Source of the DNA: an uncultured Victivallales bacterium
GTDB taxonomy: Bacteria; Verrucomicrobiota; Lentisphaeria; Victivallales; UBA1829
Direction of reading: 5' to 3'
NCBI GenBank assembly: GCA_944390795.1
Contig: CALXRI010000026.1
Coordinates: 1-40,020 of the forward strand
DNA: 40,020 nt
This document shows, one piece after another, positions 33,185 to 40,020 of the stretch. The notes under the pieces were generated by a model, which saw nothing but the letters and a program-made list of their open reading frames with translations, was not told where the DNA came from and made no database searches. The position numbers and the translations under genes were made by a program. Within the stretch, counting starts at the first letter, position 1; each line of letters begins with the position of its first letter.

Positions 33185-34231
33185 TTACGGCAGGTTTTCA
33201 TAAGCGTTCAGAATCGCCGCTTCCGTCTCGGCCCATCCGAGACAGGGATCGGTGAGGGAGACGCCGGGGATGATCTTGCCTTTCGCAGTGATATCCTGAC
33301 GGCCCGTCTTGATATAGCTTTCCAGCATGACTCCGCTGATTGCCGTCTGTCCGCTGCGGATCTGCTCGACCACGTCGGAAAGGATTTTCGGCTGATTCAG
33401 CGGATTGCGCATGGAATTCGCATGGCTGCAGTCAATGATGATGGACGGCGTGAGCTTGAGTTTTTTCATGAGTTCCACCGCGAAAGCGACGTTTTCCGAG
33501 CCGTAATTCGGCATATGCTGTCCTCCGCGCAGCACGACATGTCCGAATTTATTTCCCTTCGTGCTGAAGACGCCGGTGCGCCCGTCGTTGATGATGCCGA
33601 GGAAGGAGTGCCTTGCAAGCGCGGTGCGGATTGCGTCAATTGCCACGGTGATGGAACCGTCCGTTGCATTTTTGAATCCGACCGGCATCGAAAGGCCGCT
33701 GGCGAGCTGGCGGTGCGTCTGGGATTCCACGGTTCTGGCGCCGATTGCCGCCCATGTGATGAGGTCGGCGAAATACTGCGGCATGATCGGATCCAGGAAT
33801 TCCGTCGCGGCGGGAAGTTCCATGCGGACCAGCTCGAGCAGCAGCTTGCGTGAAATGCGCAATCCTTTTTCGATGTTGAATGAACTGTCGAGATCGGGGT
33901 CGTACACAAGTCCCTTCCACCCGAGTGTCGTCCGCGGCTTCTCAAAATAGGTCCGCATAATCAGAAACATCTTCGAGGCCACCGTCTGCTGGAGTTTCTT
34001 CAGCGCGGAGGCATACTCCAGCGCGGCGGGAATGCTGTCGATCGAACAGGGGCCGACAATGACGAGAATCCGTCGATCCTTGCGCAGGATGATGTTTTCA
34101 ATCTCTTTTCTGAAACGGTAGATTGTATCCGTTTCAACGAATGTCAGGGGGAGTTCCTCCAGAATCTCCTGCGGCGTGGGCAGCGGGTACTGCCTGGAAA
34201 TGTTTACATTGTAAATCCGGTTCGTTGTCAT
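33185..34231 (-). CDS. aroG: DAHP synthase, class I (AroFGH type)
   Basis: Condenses phosphoenolpyruvate and erythrose 4-phosphate in the first step of the shikimate pathway. From the ATG at 34231 the protein has 348 residues, as in E. coli AroG. It has VGPCSIDS (near 60), MRTYFEKPRTTLGWKG, KNATDGS, LRGGQHMPNY and IIDCSHANS, giving the metal, PEP and E4P ligands. The N-terminal extension is the type used for aromatic-amino-acid feedback inhibition, but the specific effector is not readable. The ATG overlaps the hisS stop by 4 bp (ATGA), so translation is coupled. The symbol aroG is used for family; aroF or aroH are equally fitting. Confidence 0.93.
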   Translation of the reverse strand: MTTNRIYNVNISRQYPLPTPQEILEELPLTFVETDTIYRFRKEIENIILRKDRRILVIVGPCSIDSIPAALEYASALKKLQQTVASKMFLIMRTYFEKPRTTLGWKGLVYDPDLDSSFNIEKGLRISRKLLLELVRMELPAATEFLDPIMPQYFADLITWAAIGARTVESQTHRQLASGLSMPVGFKNATDGSITVAIDAIRTALARHSFLGIINDGRTGVFSTKGNKFGHVVLRGGQHMPNYGSENVAFAVELMKKLKLTPSIIIDCSHANSMRNPLNQPKILSDVVEQIRSGQTAISGVMLESYIKTGRQDITAKGKIIPGVSLTDPCLGWAETEAAILNAYENLP

Positions 34232-35481
34232 TTGCTCAGCTCTTCCTTTACCGCGCACAGTGCGATCCTGCGCTGGGATCCGTCGGACATCTGCTTGAGA
34301 TCCGCAGCGCCTTCTTCCAGTTCGGCGTCTCCGACGATCAGAACCTTTGCAGCCTTCAGGCGGTCTGCGGAGCGCATCTGGGATTTCATGCTTTTCTCCT
34401 CCGGCTCGACTGCGGCGTAAATTCCGGCGCGGCGCAGCTCGGATGCGAGCTTCCAGTTGAACGCGAGCGCCTTTGCGCCCAGCGAGAGGAGGTAAATGTC
34501 CGGAGTGCGGACGGGTTCCGGCTTCACTCCCATGGCTTCGCGCGCCATCAGCAGACGCTCGACGCCTGCCGCGAAACCGACGCCGCGGACGGGTTTGCCG
34601 AGTCCCGGCAGGTTCAGCTCGTAACGGCCGCCGCCGGCAATCGCGTTCTGCGCGCCGAGCCCGGCGTGGGTGAGTTCAAAGACGGTATGGACATAGTAGT
34701 CGAGTCCGCGCACCAGCCGGGGTTCTATCGTGAATTTGACATCAAGCGAGGCGAGAATGTCGCAGACCTGATTGAAATAGTCGCGGGACGGCTGCGCAAA
34801 CAGCGCGGCGGCGTCCGGGGCGGATGCGATATGCTTCTGGCATTCGGGCTGTTTGCAGTCCAGAATGCGCCAGACATTGCGTTCCAGGCGGCTTCTGCAG
34901 TCCTCGCACATCGAGTCGATGACGGGTTTGAAATGTTCGCGCAGCGCGTCTTCGGCGGGCTTCCGGTCTTCGGGAACGCCGCGCGTATTGATCATCAGAT
35001 TGAATCCGGTGACGCCGATCTCCTCCAGAAACTGCGACAACGCGAGAATGCACTCCGCGTCCAGCGCGGGTGCGACGCGGCCCGCGTTTTCCACGCCGAT
35101 CTGGTGAAACTGCCTGCGGCGTCCGGCGGCTGGCTTTTCTCCGCGGAACATCGGGCCGATGTAAAAAACGCGCGTTTCCACGCCGTTCACCACATCTGTT
35201 CCGGAAAGGGCGCGCATGACGCCCGCGGTTCCCTCCGGACGGAGCGTGAGACTGCGTCCGCCGCGGTCTTCGAAGGTGTACATCTCCTTTTTCACGACTT
35301 CCGTCTCGTCACCGAGCCCGCGCTGGAATACTTCCGTATATTCGAAAACAGGAGTGCGGATTTCTCCGTATCCGTAAAGGCTGAACACACGGCGCGCCGC
35401 ATTTTCCACGGCGAGCCACGAATTCACCTCGTCCGGGAAAATATCGCCCGTTCCCGGCGGCGGAGTCGAAATTCTGGACAT
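34228..35481 (-). CDS. hisS: Histidyl-tRNA synthetase
   Basis: Charges tRNA-His. A 417-residue class II synthetase. It has PPPGTGDIFPDE at the N-terminus, motif 2 in YIGPMFRGEKPAAGRRRQFH, and the His-specific RGLDYYVHTVFEL and GGGRYE motifs. Motif 3 lies in VGFAAGVERLLMA, and an anticodon-binding domain spans about 325-410. A Cys cluster in the insertion (ECRRR-type, MCEDCRSRLERNVWRILDCK) may bind zinc. It is encoded 39 bp downstream of the hairpin following HU, and the stop overlaps aroG. Confidence 0.95.
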   Translation of the reverse strand: MSRISTPPPGTGDIFPDEVNSWLAVENAARRVFSLYGYGEIRTPVFEYTEVFQRGLGDETEVVKKEMYTFEDRGGRSLTLRPEGTAGVMRALSGTDVVNGVETRVFYIGPMFRGEKPAAGRRRQFHQIGVENAGRVAPALDAECILALSQFLEEIGVTGFNLMINTRGVPEDRKPAEDALREHFKPVIDSMCEDCRSRLERNVWRILDCKQPECQKHIASAPDAAALFAQPSRDYFNQVCDILASLDVKFTIEPRLVRGLDYYVHTVFELTHAGLGAQNAIAGGGRYELNLPGLGKPVRGVGFAAGVERLLMAREAMGVKPEPVRTPDIYLLSLGAKALAFNWKLASELRRAGIYAAVEPEEKSMKSQMRSADRLKAAKVLIVGDAELEEGAADLKQMSDGSQRRIALCAVKEELSK

Positions 35482-35520
35482 GATGCCATTTCCCTTCTTC
35501 AGAGCCAGACGCTTCCGGCG

Positions 35521-35562
35521 TTAAAAAAAAACGCCCTGCGGTATGGTCACGGCAAGGCGCAT
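35521..35562 (-). CDS. Possible 13-residue leader ORF in the hisS leader
   Basis: Reads MRLAVTIPQGVFF and stops in the T tract. A GAGAGGA ribosome-like site lies 3 nt before the ATG. The frame runs straight through the hairpin and T run between HU and hisS, so ribosome movement could open the terminator. It has no histidine or aromatic codons except the two terminal Phe. Such a short frame can also arise by chance. Confidence 0.25.
   Translation of the reverse strand: MRLAVTIPQGVFF
35523..35559 (-). terminator. Terminator or attenuator between HU and hisS
   Basis: On the minus strand the 8-bp stem CGCCTTGC/GCAGGGCG (one G-U pair) around a 12-nt loop is followed by nine T. It lies 25 bp after the HU stop. 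No promoter fits in the 41 bp before hisS, so hisS must rely on read-through of this structure or on an unrecognised start. Confidence 0.8.
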
Positions 35563-35584
35563 TCCTCTCAAAACTTAAGAAACA

Positions 35585-35875
35585 TTACTGGGAAACAAGT
35601 TTCGCAATGCGCTCTCTGAGTTCTTTTCCCGCTCTGAACTTGACGACCACCCGCTCCGGGATCGCCACCGTCACTTCGGGCTTGTTTGGATTGCGTCCCT
35701 TGCGGCTTTTGCGCACCTTGATTTCAAACACGCCGAAGTTTCTCAGTTCGATGTTTCTTCCGGAAACCAGTTCTTCGGCAATATAATCCAGCGTCTTCTG
35801 GACGACGCTTGCCACATCGCTCTGAATCAGATTGGTGTCCGCCGCAATTTTCACCACAAGATCTCTTTTTGTCAT
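35585..35875 (-). CDS. HU/IHF-family DNA-binding protein
   Basis: A 96-residue bacterial histone-like protein that bends and compacts DNA. It has the family start MTKRDLVVKIAADTNLIQSD, the core strands IELRNFGVFEIKVRKSRKGR, the DNA-arm GRNPNKP with Pro for intercalation, and the FRAGKELRERI closing helix. The arm is closer to IHF than to HU proper. It has a GGAGAA Shine-Dalgarno. Its promoter lies immediately after mfd, and a strong terminator follows. Together with the two Lys-rich proteins, it makes this region rich in chromatin-type proteins. Confidence 0.95.
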   Translation of the reverse strand: MTKRDLVVKIAADTNLIQSDVASVVQKTLDYIAEELVSGRNIELRNFGVFEIKVRKSRKGRNPNKPEVTVAIPERVVVKFRAGKELRERIAKLVSQ

Positions 35876-36026
35876 TGACCATTCTCCAGACTGTTTTGTA
35901 TTGTTCAGAACTACCCGTCACGTTTGGATCGGAAACCGGAACAGGCGGTGCCGGCTCCCTGCTTTTCTAACTTCCTCGTCTGCAAATCGTAAGGAAACTT
36001 TTTCGCTCCGCTCCGACTGCCTTTTT

Positions 36027-36054
36027 AAAATACCGCATCATTCCGGAAATACAA
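36027..36054 (-). promoter_or_regulatory. HU promoter
   Basis: On the minus strand TTGTAT (36049-36054) and TATTTT (36027-36032) are 16 bp apart, 10 bp after the mfd stop. The leader is about 145 nt, long for a small protein, and shows no obvious riboswitch. Confidence 0.55.
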
Positions 36055-36063
36055 ATTGAAAAC

Positions 36064-39000
36064 CTACTTTTTCAGAAAAATTTTCTCCAGAAGGACTTTC
36101 AGGAAACGGAGCCTGGAATCGGGATTGGTTTCCGCCGGCAGACGCGGGATTTTTCCGTCCGGCTTCAGGATTTCATGCGCCCGCTCCAGAATGACTTTGT
36201 TGTCGGTGCAGGAGATTGCATCCAGGTTGGCGAGAACGCCGATGATCCGGATCTGTGCGCAGACGAACAGGTTTTCCGCCATGCGGGGCAGTCTTCCGAA
36301 ACGGTCCCGCAGTTCCTGGCGGAAGCTTTCCAGAACGGTCAGGTCGTTGATCATGGCAATGCGGCGGTAGGCGTCAAGACGCAGGCGGGAGGAGTTGATG
36401 TAGTCCTCCGGAAATGCCGCCGGAATTTTTCCCTCGACCGTCTCAAGCGAATAATCCACGAAGTCGATGAACACATTGCACTCTTTCTTCAGCGTGATTT
36501 CCACGCCTTTCAGCTGCGAGGTGACGGTCCGGAGCAGCTGACAGTAGAGATTGAATCCGATTGCGTTGATGTGCCCGCTCTGCTCCGCGCCGAGAATGTT
36601 TCCCGCGCCGCGGATTTCGAGATCGCGCAGCGCCAGCTTGAAACCGGAGCCCAGGTGCGTGTATTTGCGCATCGCCGCGATCCGCTTGCGGACATTGCCG
36701 GAGAGAATGGAATTGCGCGGCAGAAGGAGATAGGCGTAGGCCTGGCGGCTCCAGCGTCCCACGCGTCCGCGGAGCTGATAGAGTTCCGCAAGCCCGAAAC
36801 GGTCGGCGCGTTCGATGATGATCGTGTTGGCGTTCGGAATGTCGAGTCCGGATTCGATGATGGTGGTGCAGACCAGCACGTCGATTTTTCCCTCGATGAA
36901 GGAACTCATGACATCCTCGAGTTCGTTTTCGTCCATTTGGCCGTGTCCGATTCCGAATCTCGCCTGCGGGACGAGCGTCCGCAGACGTTCCGCCGTTTCG
37001 TCGATGGTTCCGACCCGGTTGTGGAGATAGTAGACCTGGCCGCCGCGCTGGAGTTCCCGGTTGATGGCCGTCGCCACGATGCTGTCGTCATACTGCGACA
37101 CGACGGTCTGGACGGGAAGGCGCTGGACCGGCGCGCTCATGATCGTGCTCAGGTCGCGCATCCCGGACATGGAAAAATACAGGGTTCGCGGAATCGGCGT
37201 CGCCGTCATGGTCAGCACGTCCACCATGGTCCGGAGCCGCTTGAGCCGTTCCTTGTGCATCACACCGAAACGCTGTTCCTCGTCGACGACCACAAGGCCC
37301 AGATTCTTGAACTTGACGTCGCTCTGGAGCAGGCGGTGCGTGCCGATGACGATGTCGACCTTGCCTTCGTTCATGCGTTCGACGATCATCGCCTGTTCAC
37401 CTTTGGTCTTGAAACGGCTCAGCGTCTCGATGATGAACGGGTGCTCGGCGAAACGCTCCAGAAAGTTATAGTAGTGCTGCTGGGCGAGCACCGTCGTGGG
37501 GACGAGAATCGCCGCCTGTTTTCCGGACATGACACATTTGAAGATCGCACGCATGGCGACCTCGGTTTTTCCGTAGCCGACGTCTCCGCAGAGAAGACGG
37601 TCCATCGGGCGTGTCGATTCCATGTCGCGCTTGATCTCCTCGGCCGCGCGGAGCTGATCGCGCGTTTCGGTGAACGGGAACGACTTCTCAAACAGACGCT
37701 GCTGAAGATCGTCCTTCGGAAACGAACAGCCCTGCGCCTGACAGCGCATCGCATGAATCTTGAGCATGTCGAATGCAAGCGTCCGCACGGAACTTGCCGC
37801 TTCGCTCTTGATTTTGTTCCACTTCGCGCTGCCGATCCTGCTGAGCTTGACGAATCCTTTCTGGGAACCGATGTAGCGTGTGACGCAGTGCGCCTGCCAT
37901 ACCGGGACATAAACGCGGGAATCGTTGTCGAATTCCAGATCGAGCGCCTCATAGGAACGGTCCTTTTCATGGATGGTCTTCAGCCCGTGATAAATGCAGA
38001 TTCCGTAATTGATGTGGACCGCGTGATCGCCTTCCTCCATGTCGGCGGATACGGCCTCCTCAATGGCGTCCTGCGCCAGTTCGGGCTCACTGTCGGTTTC
38101 CGGCACGATGGTTCTGCCTCCGAGCAGGCGGCGCGGCGACGAAAAGAGCTCATATTCGGAAAACAGCGCGAAGTTCTCCTCCGGCAGAAAGATTCCGCAG
38201 GGAACTTCCGCCTGAATGCACTCGATATTCTTCGATTTTTCCAGTCCCTCGTCCCGGAGCCAGTCCCGGAGACTGGCAAGGTCGCCCTCGGTTCTGCCCG
38301 CGATGGAGATCCGGTAAGACTCCTCCGCAAGCTGCCGGATCAGACTGGAACTGATCTGCCGCACGAGTTCGGAGAGATTTTCTTCCGCCCCCTGCGGCAC
38401 CATCTGGAGAATATGGCGTGCGGACGGAAAAGCGGGACACTGCATGGCTGCGCCGGGCGGCAGTTTGGCGCTTTCCGCTACGTCAAGCAGCCGGACCGCG
38501 TCATGCCAGAGCGGATCGCGTTCCAGTTCCTCCCATTTGCGCAGAACCGGGGCGTCGAAGAATCGTTCGAGGCTTTTCCGGCACTCTTCCGGAAATACGC
38601 GGAGAATCAAAGGCCGGTAGATCCGGAGATAATCCGTAAAATCGCCTTCCTCCGCGGATTCCCCCTCCTCCTCCGAACCGGAACGCATGATGATTTTATA
38701 TTCGGGAATTTCTCCGACAGAGCCTTGCGTTTCCGGGACAAAGCGCCGGATGGAATCGACTGCATCTCCCCAGTATTCAATGCGCGCCGGATAGTTCTGC
38801 GCCGGGGAGAAAATGTCGATCAGACCGCCGCGGCGTGAAAATTCTCCGGGCTGGGTGACTTCTGGTTCGTCGTCATAGTCCATTTCCACCAGAAGTTCCG
38901 CCAGACGTCCGAGCGGAAATTCCATGCCTCTGCGCAGGACCAGTTCGGAACTGCGCATTTTTTCCGGCGGCGGAGCGGGGGACATCATGGCTGCGCCGGA

Positions 39001-39315
39001 ACCGATCAGGATGTCCGGCGGCGTATGGAGCACCGCGTTGAGCAGCGTTGCCCGGGGAATTTCCGCTTCGGCAAGTTTTTTCCCGCAGGAGGTCCCGTCC
39101 GGCAGGATTTCGACAGTCCTGGCGATTCCCAGTGTTTTTGCCCAGAGTTCCATCTCTGTTTTGATCTTTTCCCCCATGGCATAGCCGGGAATCTCAATGA
39201 AAACGGGGCGTTTGCTTTTGTATGCCACGGCAAGAGAAATCAGGGAAACGATTCCCTCGTCCACAAGGGAAATCATCTTTTCTGCGGCCGGGAAGCGTTC
39301 CAGCCACCTCTTCAT
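36064..39315 (-). CDS. mfd: Transcription-repair coupling factor Mfd
   Basis: A DNA translocase that dislodges stalled RNA polymerase and recruits UvrA. The protein has 1083 residues against 1148 in E. coli. In order: UvrB-like N-terminal region (about 1-330), the RNAP-interacting CarD-like domain with EGDHAVHINYGICIYHGLKT (from about 427), helicase motif I GDVGYGKTEVAMRA (near 577), DEEQRFGV (near 678), the RecG-like motif QLRGRVGRW (near 844), LGAEQSGHINAIGF and the C-terminal TRCF domain. The start is the ATG at 39315. The frame remains open upstream to 39828, but that part is only the antisense of the Lys-rich gene. Confidence 0.95.
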   Translation of the reverse strand: MKRWLERFPAAEKMISLVDEGIVSLISLAVAYKSKRPVFIEIPGYAMGEKIKTEMELWAKTLGIARTVEILPDGTSCGKKLAEAEIPRATLLNAVLHTPPDILIGSGAAMMSPAPPPEKMRSSELVLRRGMEFPLGRLAELLVEMDYDDEPEVTQPGEFSRRGGLIDIFSPAQNYPARIEYWGDAVDSIRRFVPETQGSVGEIPEYKIIMRSGSEEEGESAEEGDFTDYLRIYRPLILRVFPEECRKSLERFFDAPVLRKWEELERDPLWHDAVRLLDVAESAKLPPGAAMQCPAFPSARHILQMVPQGAEENLSELVRQISSSLIRQLAEESYRISIAGRTEGDLASLRDWLRDEGLEKSKNIECIQAEVPCGIFLPEENFALFSEYELFSSPRRLLGGRTIVPETDSEPELAQDAIEEAVSADMEEGDHAVHINYGICIYHGLKTIHEKDRSYEALDLEFDNDSRVYVPVWQAHCVTRYIGSQKGFVKLSRIGSAKWNKIKSEAASSVRTLAFDMLKIHAMRCQAQGCSFPKDDLQQRLFEKSFPFTETRDQLRAAEEIKRDMESTRPMDRLLCGDVGYGKTEVAMRAIFKCVMSGKQAAILVPTTVLAQQHYYNFLERFAEHPFIIETLSRFKTKGEQAMIVERMNEGKVDIVIGTHRLLQSDVKFKNLGLVVVDEEQRFGVMHKERLKRLRTMVDVLTMTATPIPRTLYFSMSGMRDLSTIMSAPVQRLPVQTVVSQYDDSIVATAINRELQRGGQVYYLHNRVGTIDETAERLRTLVPQARFGIGHGQMDENELEDVMSSFIEGKIDVLVCTTIIESGLDIPNANTIIIERADRFGLAELYQLRGRVGRWSRQAYAYLLLPRNSILSGNVRKRIAAMRKYTHLGSGFKLALRDLEIRGAGNILGAEQSGHINAIGFNLYCQLLRTVTSQLKGVEITLKKECNVFIDFVDYSLETVEGKIPAAFPEDYINSSRLRLDAYRRIAMINDLTVLESFRQELRDRFGRLPRMAENLFVCAQIRIIGVLANLDAISCTDNKVILERAHEILKPDGKIPRLPAETNPDSRLRFLKVLLEKIFLKK

Positions 39316-39348
39316 TTGTTTTTCAAAGAATTTGTTGCTCTGCGACAC

Positions 39349-39377
39349 TTGACAAACCGCTTCCGGGATGTTATAAT
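39349..39377 (+). promoter_or_regulatory. Consensus promoter of the right-end Lys-rich gene
   Basis: TTGACA (39349-39354), a 17-bp spacer and TATAAT (39372-39377) form a perfect sigma-70 consensus promoter, with TGT directly before the -10 (extended -10). It points away from mfd. The expected leader is about 140 nt. This is the strongest promoter in the window. Confidence 0.85.
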
Positions 39378-39458
39378 ATAAACTTATTTGCACTGCACCT
39401 TGTGCCGTGCCGGCTTGTTTCGCGGGTGAAGCTCGGATCCCGAGAAAGAAACTGCATG

Positions 39459-39467
39459 TGTTATAAT
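39459..39467 (+). promoter_or_regulatory. Second extended -10 (TGT-TATAAT)
   Basis: An exact repeat of TGTTATAAT, 90 bp downstream of the first. There is no good -35, but an extended -10 can suffice. It would start transcription about 50 nt before the ATG at 39524. Confidence 0.5.
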
Positions 39468-39523
39468 AAACGCAATATATGGAAAAGTCAATAGTGCCAA
39501 ATGGCAAGGAGGCTGGTAAGCAG

Positions 39524-40020
39524 ATGAAATCTTCCTCTCTTTCTAAGAAGAATGATGCGAAGAAAGTTTCCTCCGCGGGCGCTAAGACGGAAAAGAAAGC
39601 TGCTCCGCAGCTGAAAACGGCAAATCCGAAGGTTCCTTCCAGCACTGTAAAATCCTCCGGCATGAAAAACTCCTCTTCCGGAAAGAAACCGGAAAAGGAA
39701 CCGGCAAAATCTTCCGCCGTACCTCCGCAGACAAGGAAGACGCAGCCTTCCGTGAAGGCTTCCGTTCCGGATTTGAAGAAAAAAGTTCCGGGAGGAACCG
39801 TTCCGGTGCAGAAAGCGCCGCGACTCAAGACAGAAGCGTCGGCTGGAACAGCTGGGGCTGTTCCCGTGAAGTCCGGCTTGAAACCGGCGGTCAGGGCCTC
39901 CGTGAAGACGGAGTCGAAGGCTTCGGGGAAGAAGGCTTCGGGAGTTCCTGAAAAAAAGATGTCATTGAAGCCCGAGGCGAAGTCCGTTCCCGTGAAGTCC
40001 GGCTTGAAACCGGCGGTCAG
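39524..40020 (+). CDS. Lys-rich H1-like protein (N-terminal part, runs off window)
   Basis: An open frame beginning MKSSSLSKKNDAKKVSSAGA and continuing to the edge for 165 codons, with about a quarter Lys and much Ser, Pro, Ala and Val. No folded domain is visible so far. A perfect AAGGAGG lies 11 nt before the ATG; an in-frame ATG at 39479 has no ribosome site. Like the oxidoreductase tail, it resembles eukaryotic H1-type proteins but is Ser-richer and less regular. In related bacteria such a Lys-rich segment can precede a folded domain, so the product may be longer; that is inference. It is divergent from mfd. Antisense reading gives a false N-terminal extension of mfd. Confidence 0.75.
   Translation, partial: MKSSSLSKKNDAKKVSSAGAKTEKKAAPQLKTANPKVPSSTVKSSGMKNSSSGKKPEKEPAKSSAVPPQTRKTQPSVKASVPDLKKKVPGGTVPVQKAPRLKTEASAGTAGAVPVKSGLKPAVRASVKTESKASGKKASGVPEKKMSLKPEAKSVPVKSGLKPAV
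39860..39894 (+). repeat. 35-bp exact repeat in the Lys-rich gene, copy 1
   Basis: The segment encoding VPVKSGLKPAVR is identical to 39986-40020 over 35 bp, 126 bp apart and in frame. The repeat may continue beyond the window. It suggests internal duplication in the gene. Confidence 0.9.
39986..40020 (+). repeat. 35-bp exact repeat, copy 2
   Basis: Second copy of the VPVKSGLKPAVR-coding segment, cut by the window edge; see 39860-39894. Confidence 0.9.

Noticed and set aside
32306-33853. 515-codon plus-strand frame
   Set aside because: Antisense to lptF/G and aroG, both clearly identified.
36175-38838. 887-codon plus-strand frame
   Set aside because: Antisense shadow of mfd; long because of GC-rich codon use. 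No start signals or domains.
39316-39828. In-frame N-terminal extension of mfd
   Set aside because: It is antisense to the Lys-rich gene and rich in Phe/Gly/Thr, the mirror of Lys/Pro/Ser codons. The ATG at 39315 starts the homologous region.

Overview
This 40 kb window is a bacterial chromosome segment of moderately high GC. Nearly every gene is a single-copy housekeeping gene or a small secreted protein or lipoprotein. Several traits suggest the PVC superphylum, most likely a Lentisphaerota (Victivallales)-type anaerobe: short alanyl-tRNA synthetase, LPS-export and LpxH-like genes, STAS regulator, secreted SGNH hydrolase, H1-histone-like Lys/Ala/Pro proteins and TATATT-type -10 boxes. This placement is an inference from gene content, not a phylogenetic result.

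Positions 1-4464 are the right end of an integrative element: a P4-type primase/helicase, a PriCT-2 protein, an Xis-like HTH protein and a tyrosine integrase, all on the minus strand. It ends at an att site that is the 3' half of a tRNA-Arg(CCG) gene. Positions 4465-7375 are an AT-richer accessory stretch with two decayed IS3-family transposase ends, a tiny orphan ORF, a NodU/CmcH-type carbamoyltransferase and a decayed reading frame. It abuts the 3' end of tRNA-Ser(GCU).

Positions 7645-16080 are minus-strand genes. The upstream block is gnd, a LolA-like lipoprotein, a Nudix hydrolase, a coiled-coil protein, a cysteine desulfurase, an NFU scaffold, tsaB and a membrane protein. A second transcript then carries ribF and a membrane-anchored MerR-type protein. 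From 16352 the plus strand carries alaS-STAS and a glycolytic cluster gapA-pgk-lipoprotein-tpiA; an LpxH-like gene lies convergent between the two groups. Positions 24220-29415 are minus-strand hisF, nagA, a secreted protein with an SGNH hydrolase, and a stand-alone Lrp/AsnC RAM-domain gene.

Positions 30206-31675 carry the most unusual gene: a Gfo/Idh/MocA oxidoreductase with a ~165-residue histone-H1-like tail whose last codons are shifted by one extra C. The window ends with minus-strand HU, hisS, aroG, lptF/G and mfd. Divergent from mfd is a second Lys-rich H1-like gene, which has two consensus promoters and runs off the right edge.

The best candidates for something new are the oxidoreductase/H1-like fusion with its frameshifted terminus, the second H1-like gene, the duplication of the tpiA leader that gave a lipoprotein gene its start, the membrane-anchored MerR protein, and the CGTCATT motif cluster at the ribF promoter.
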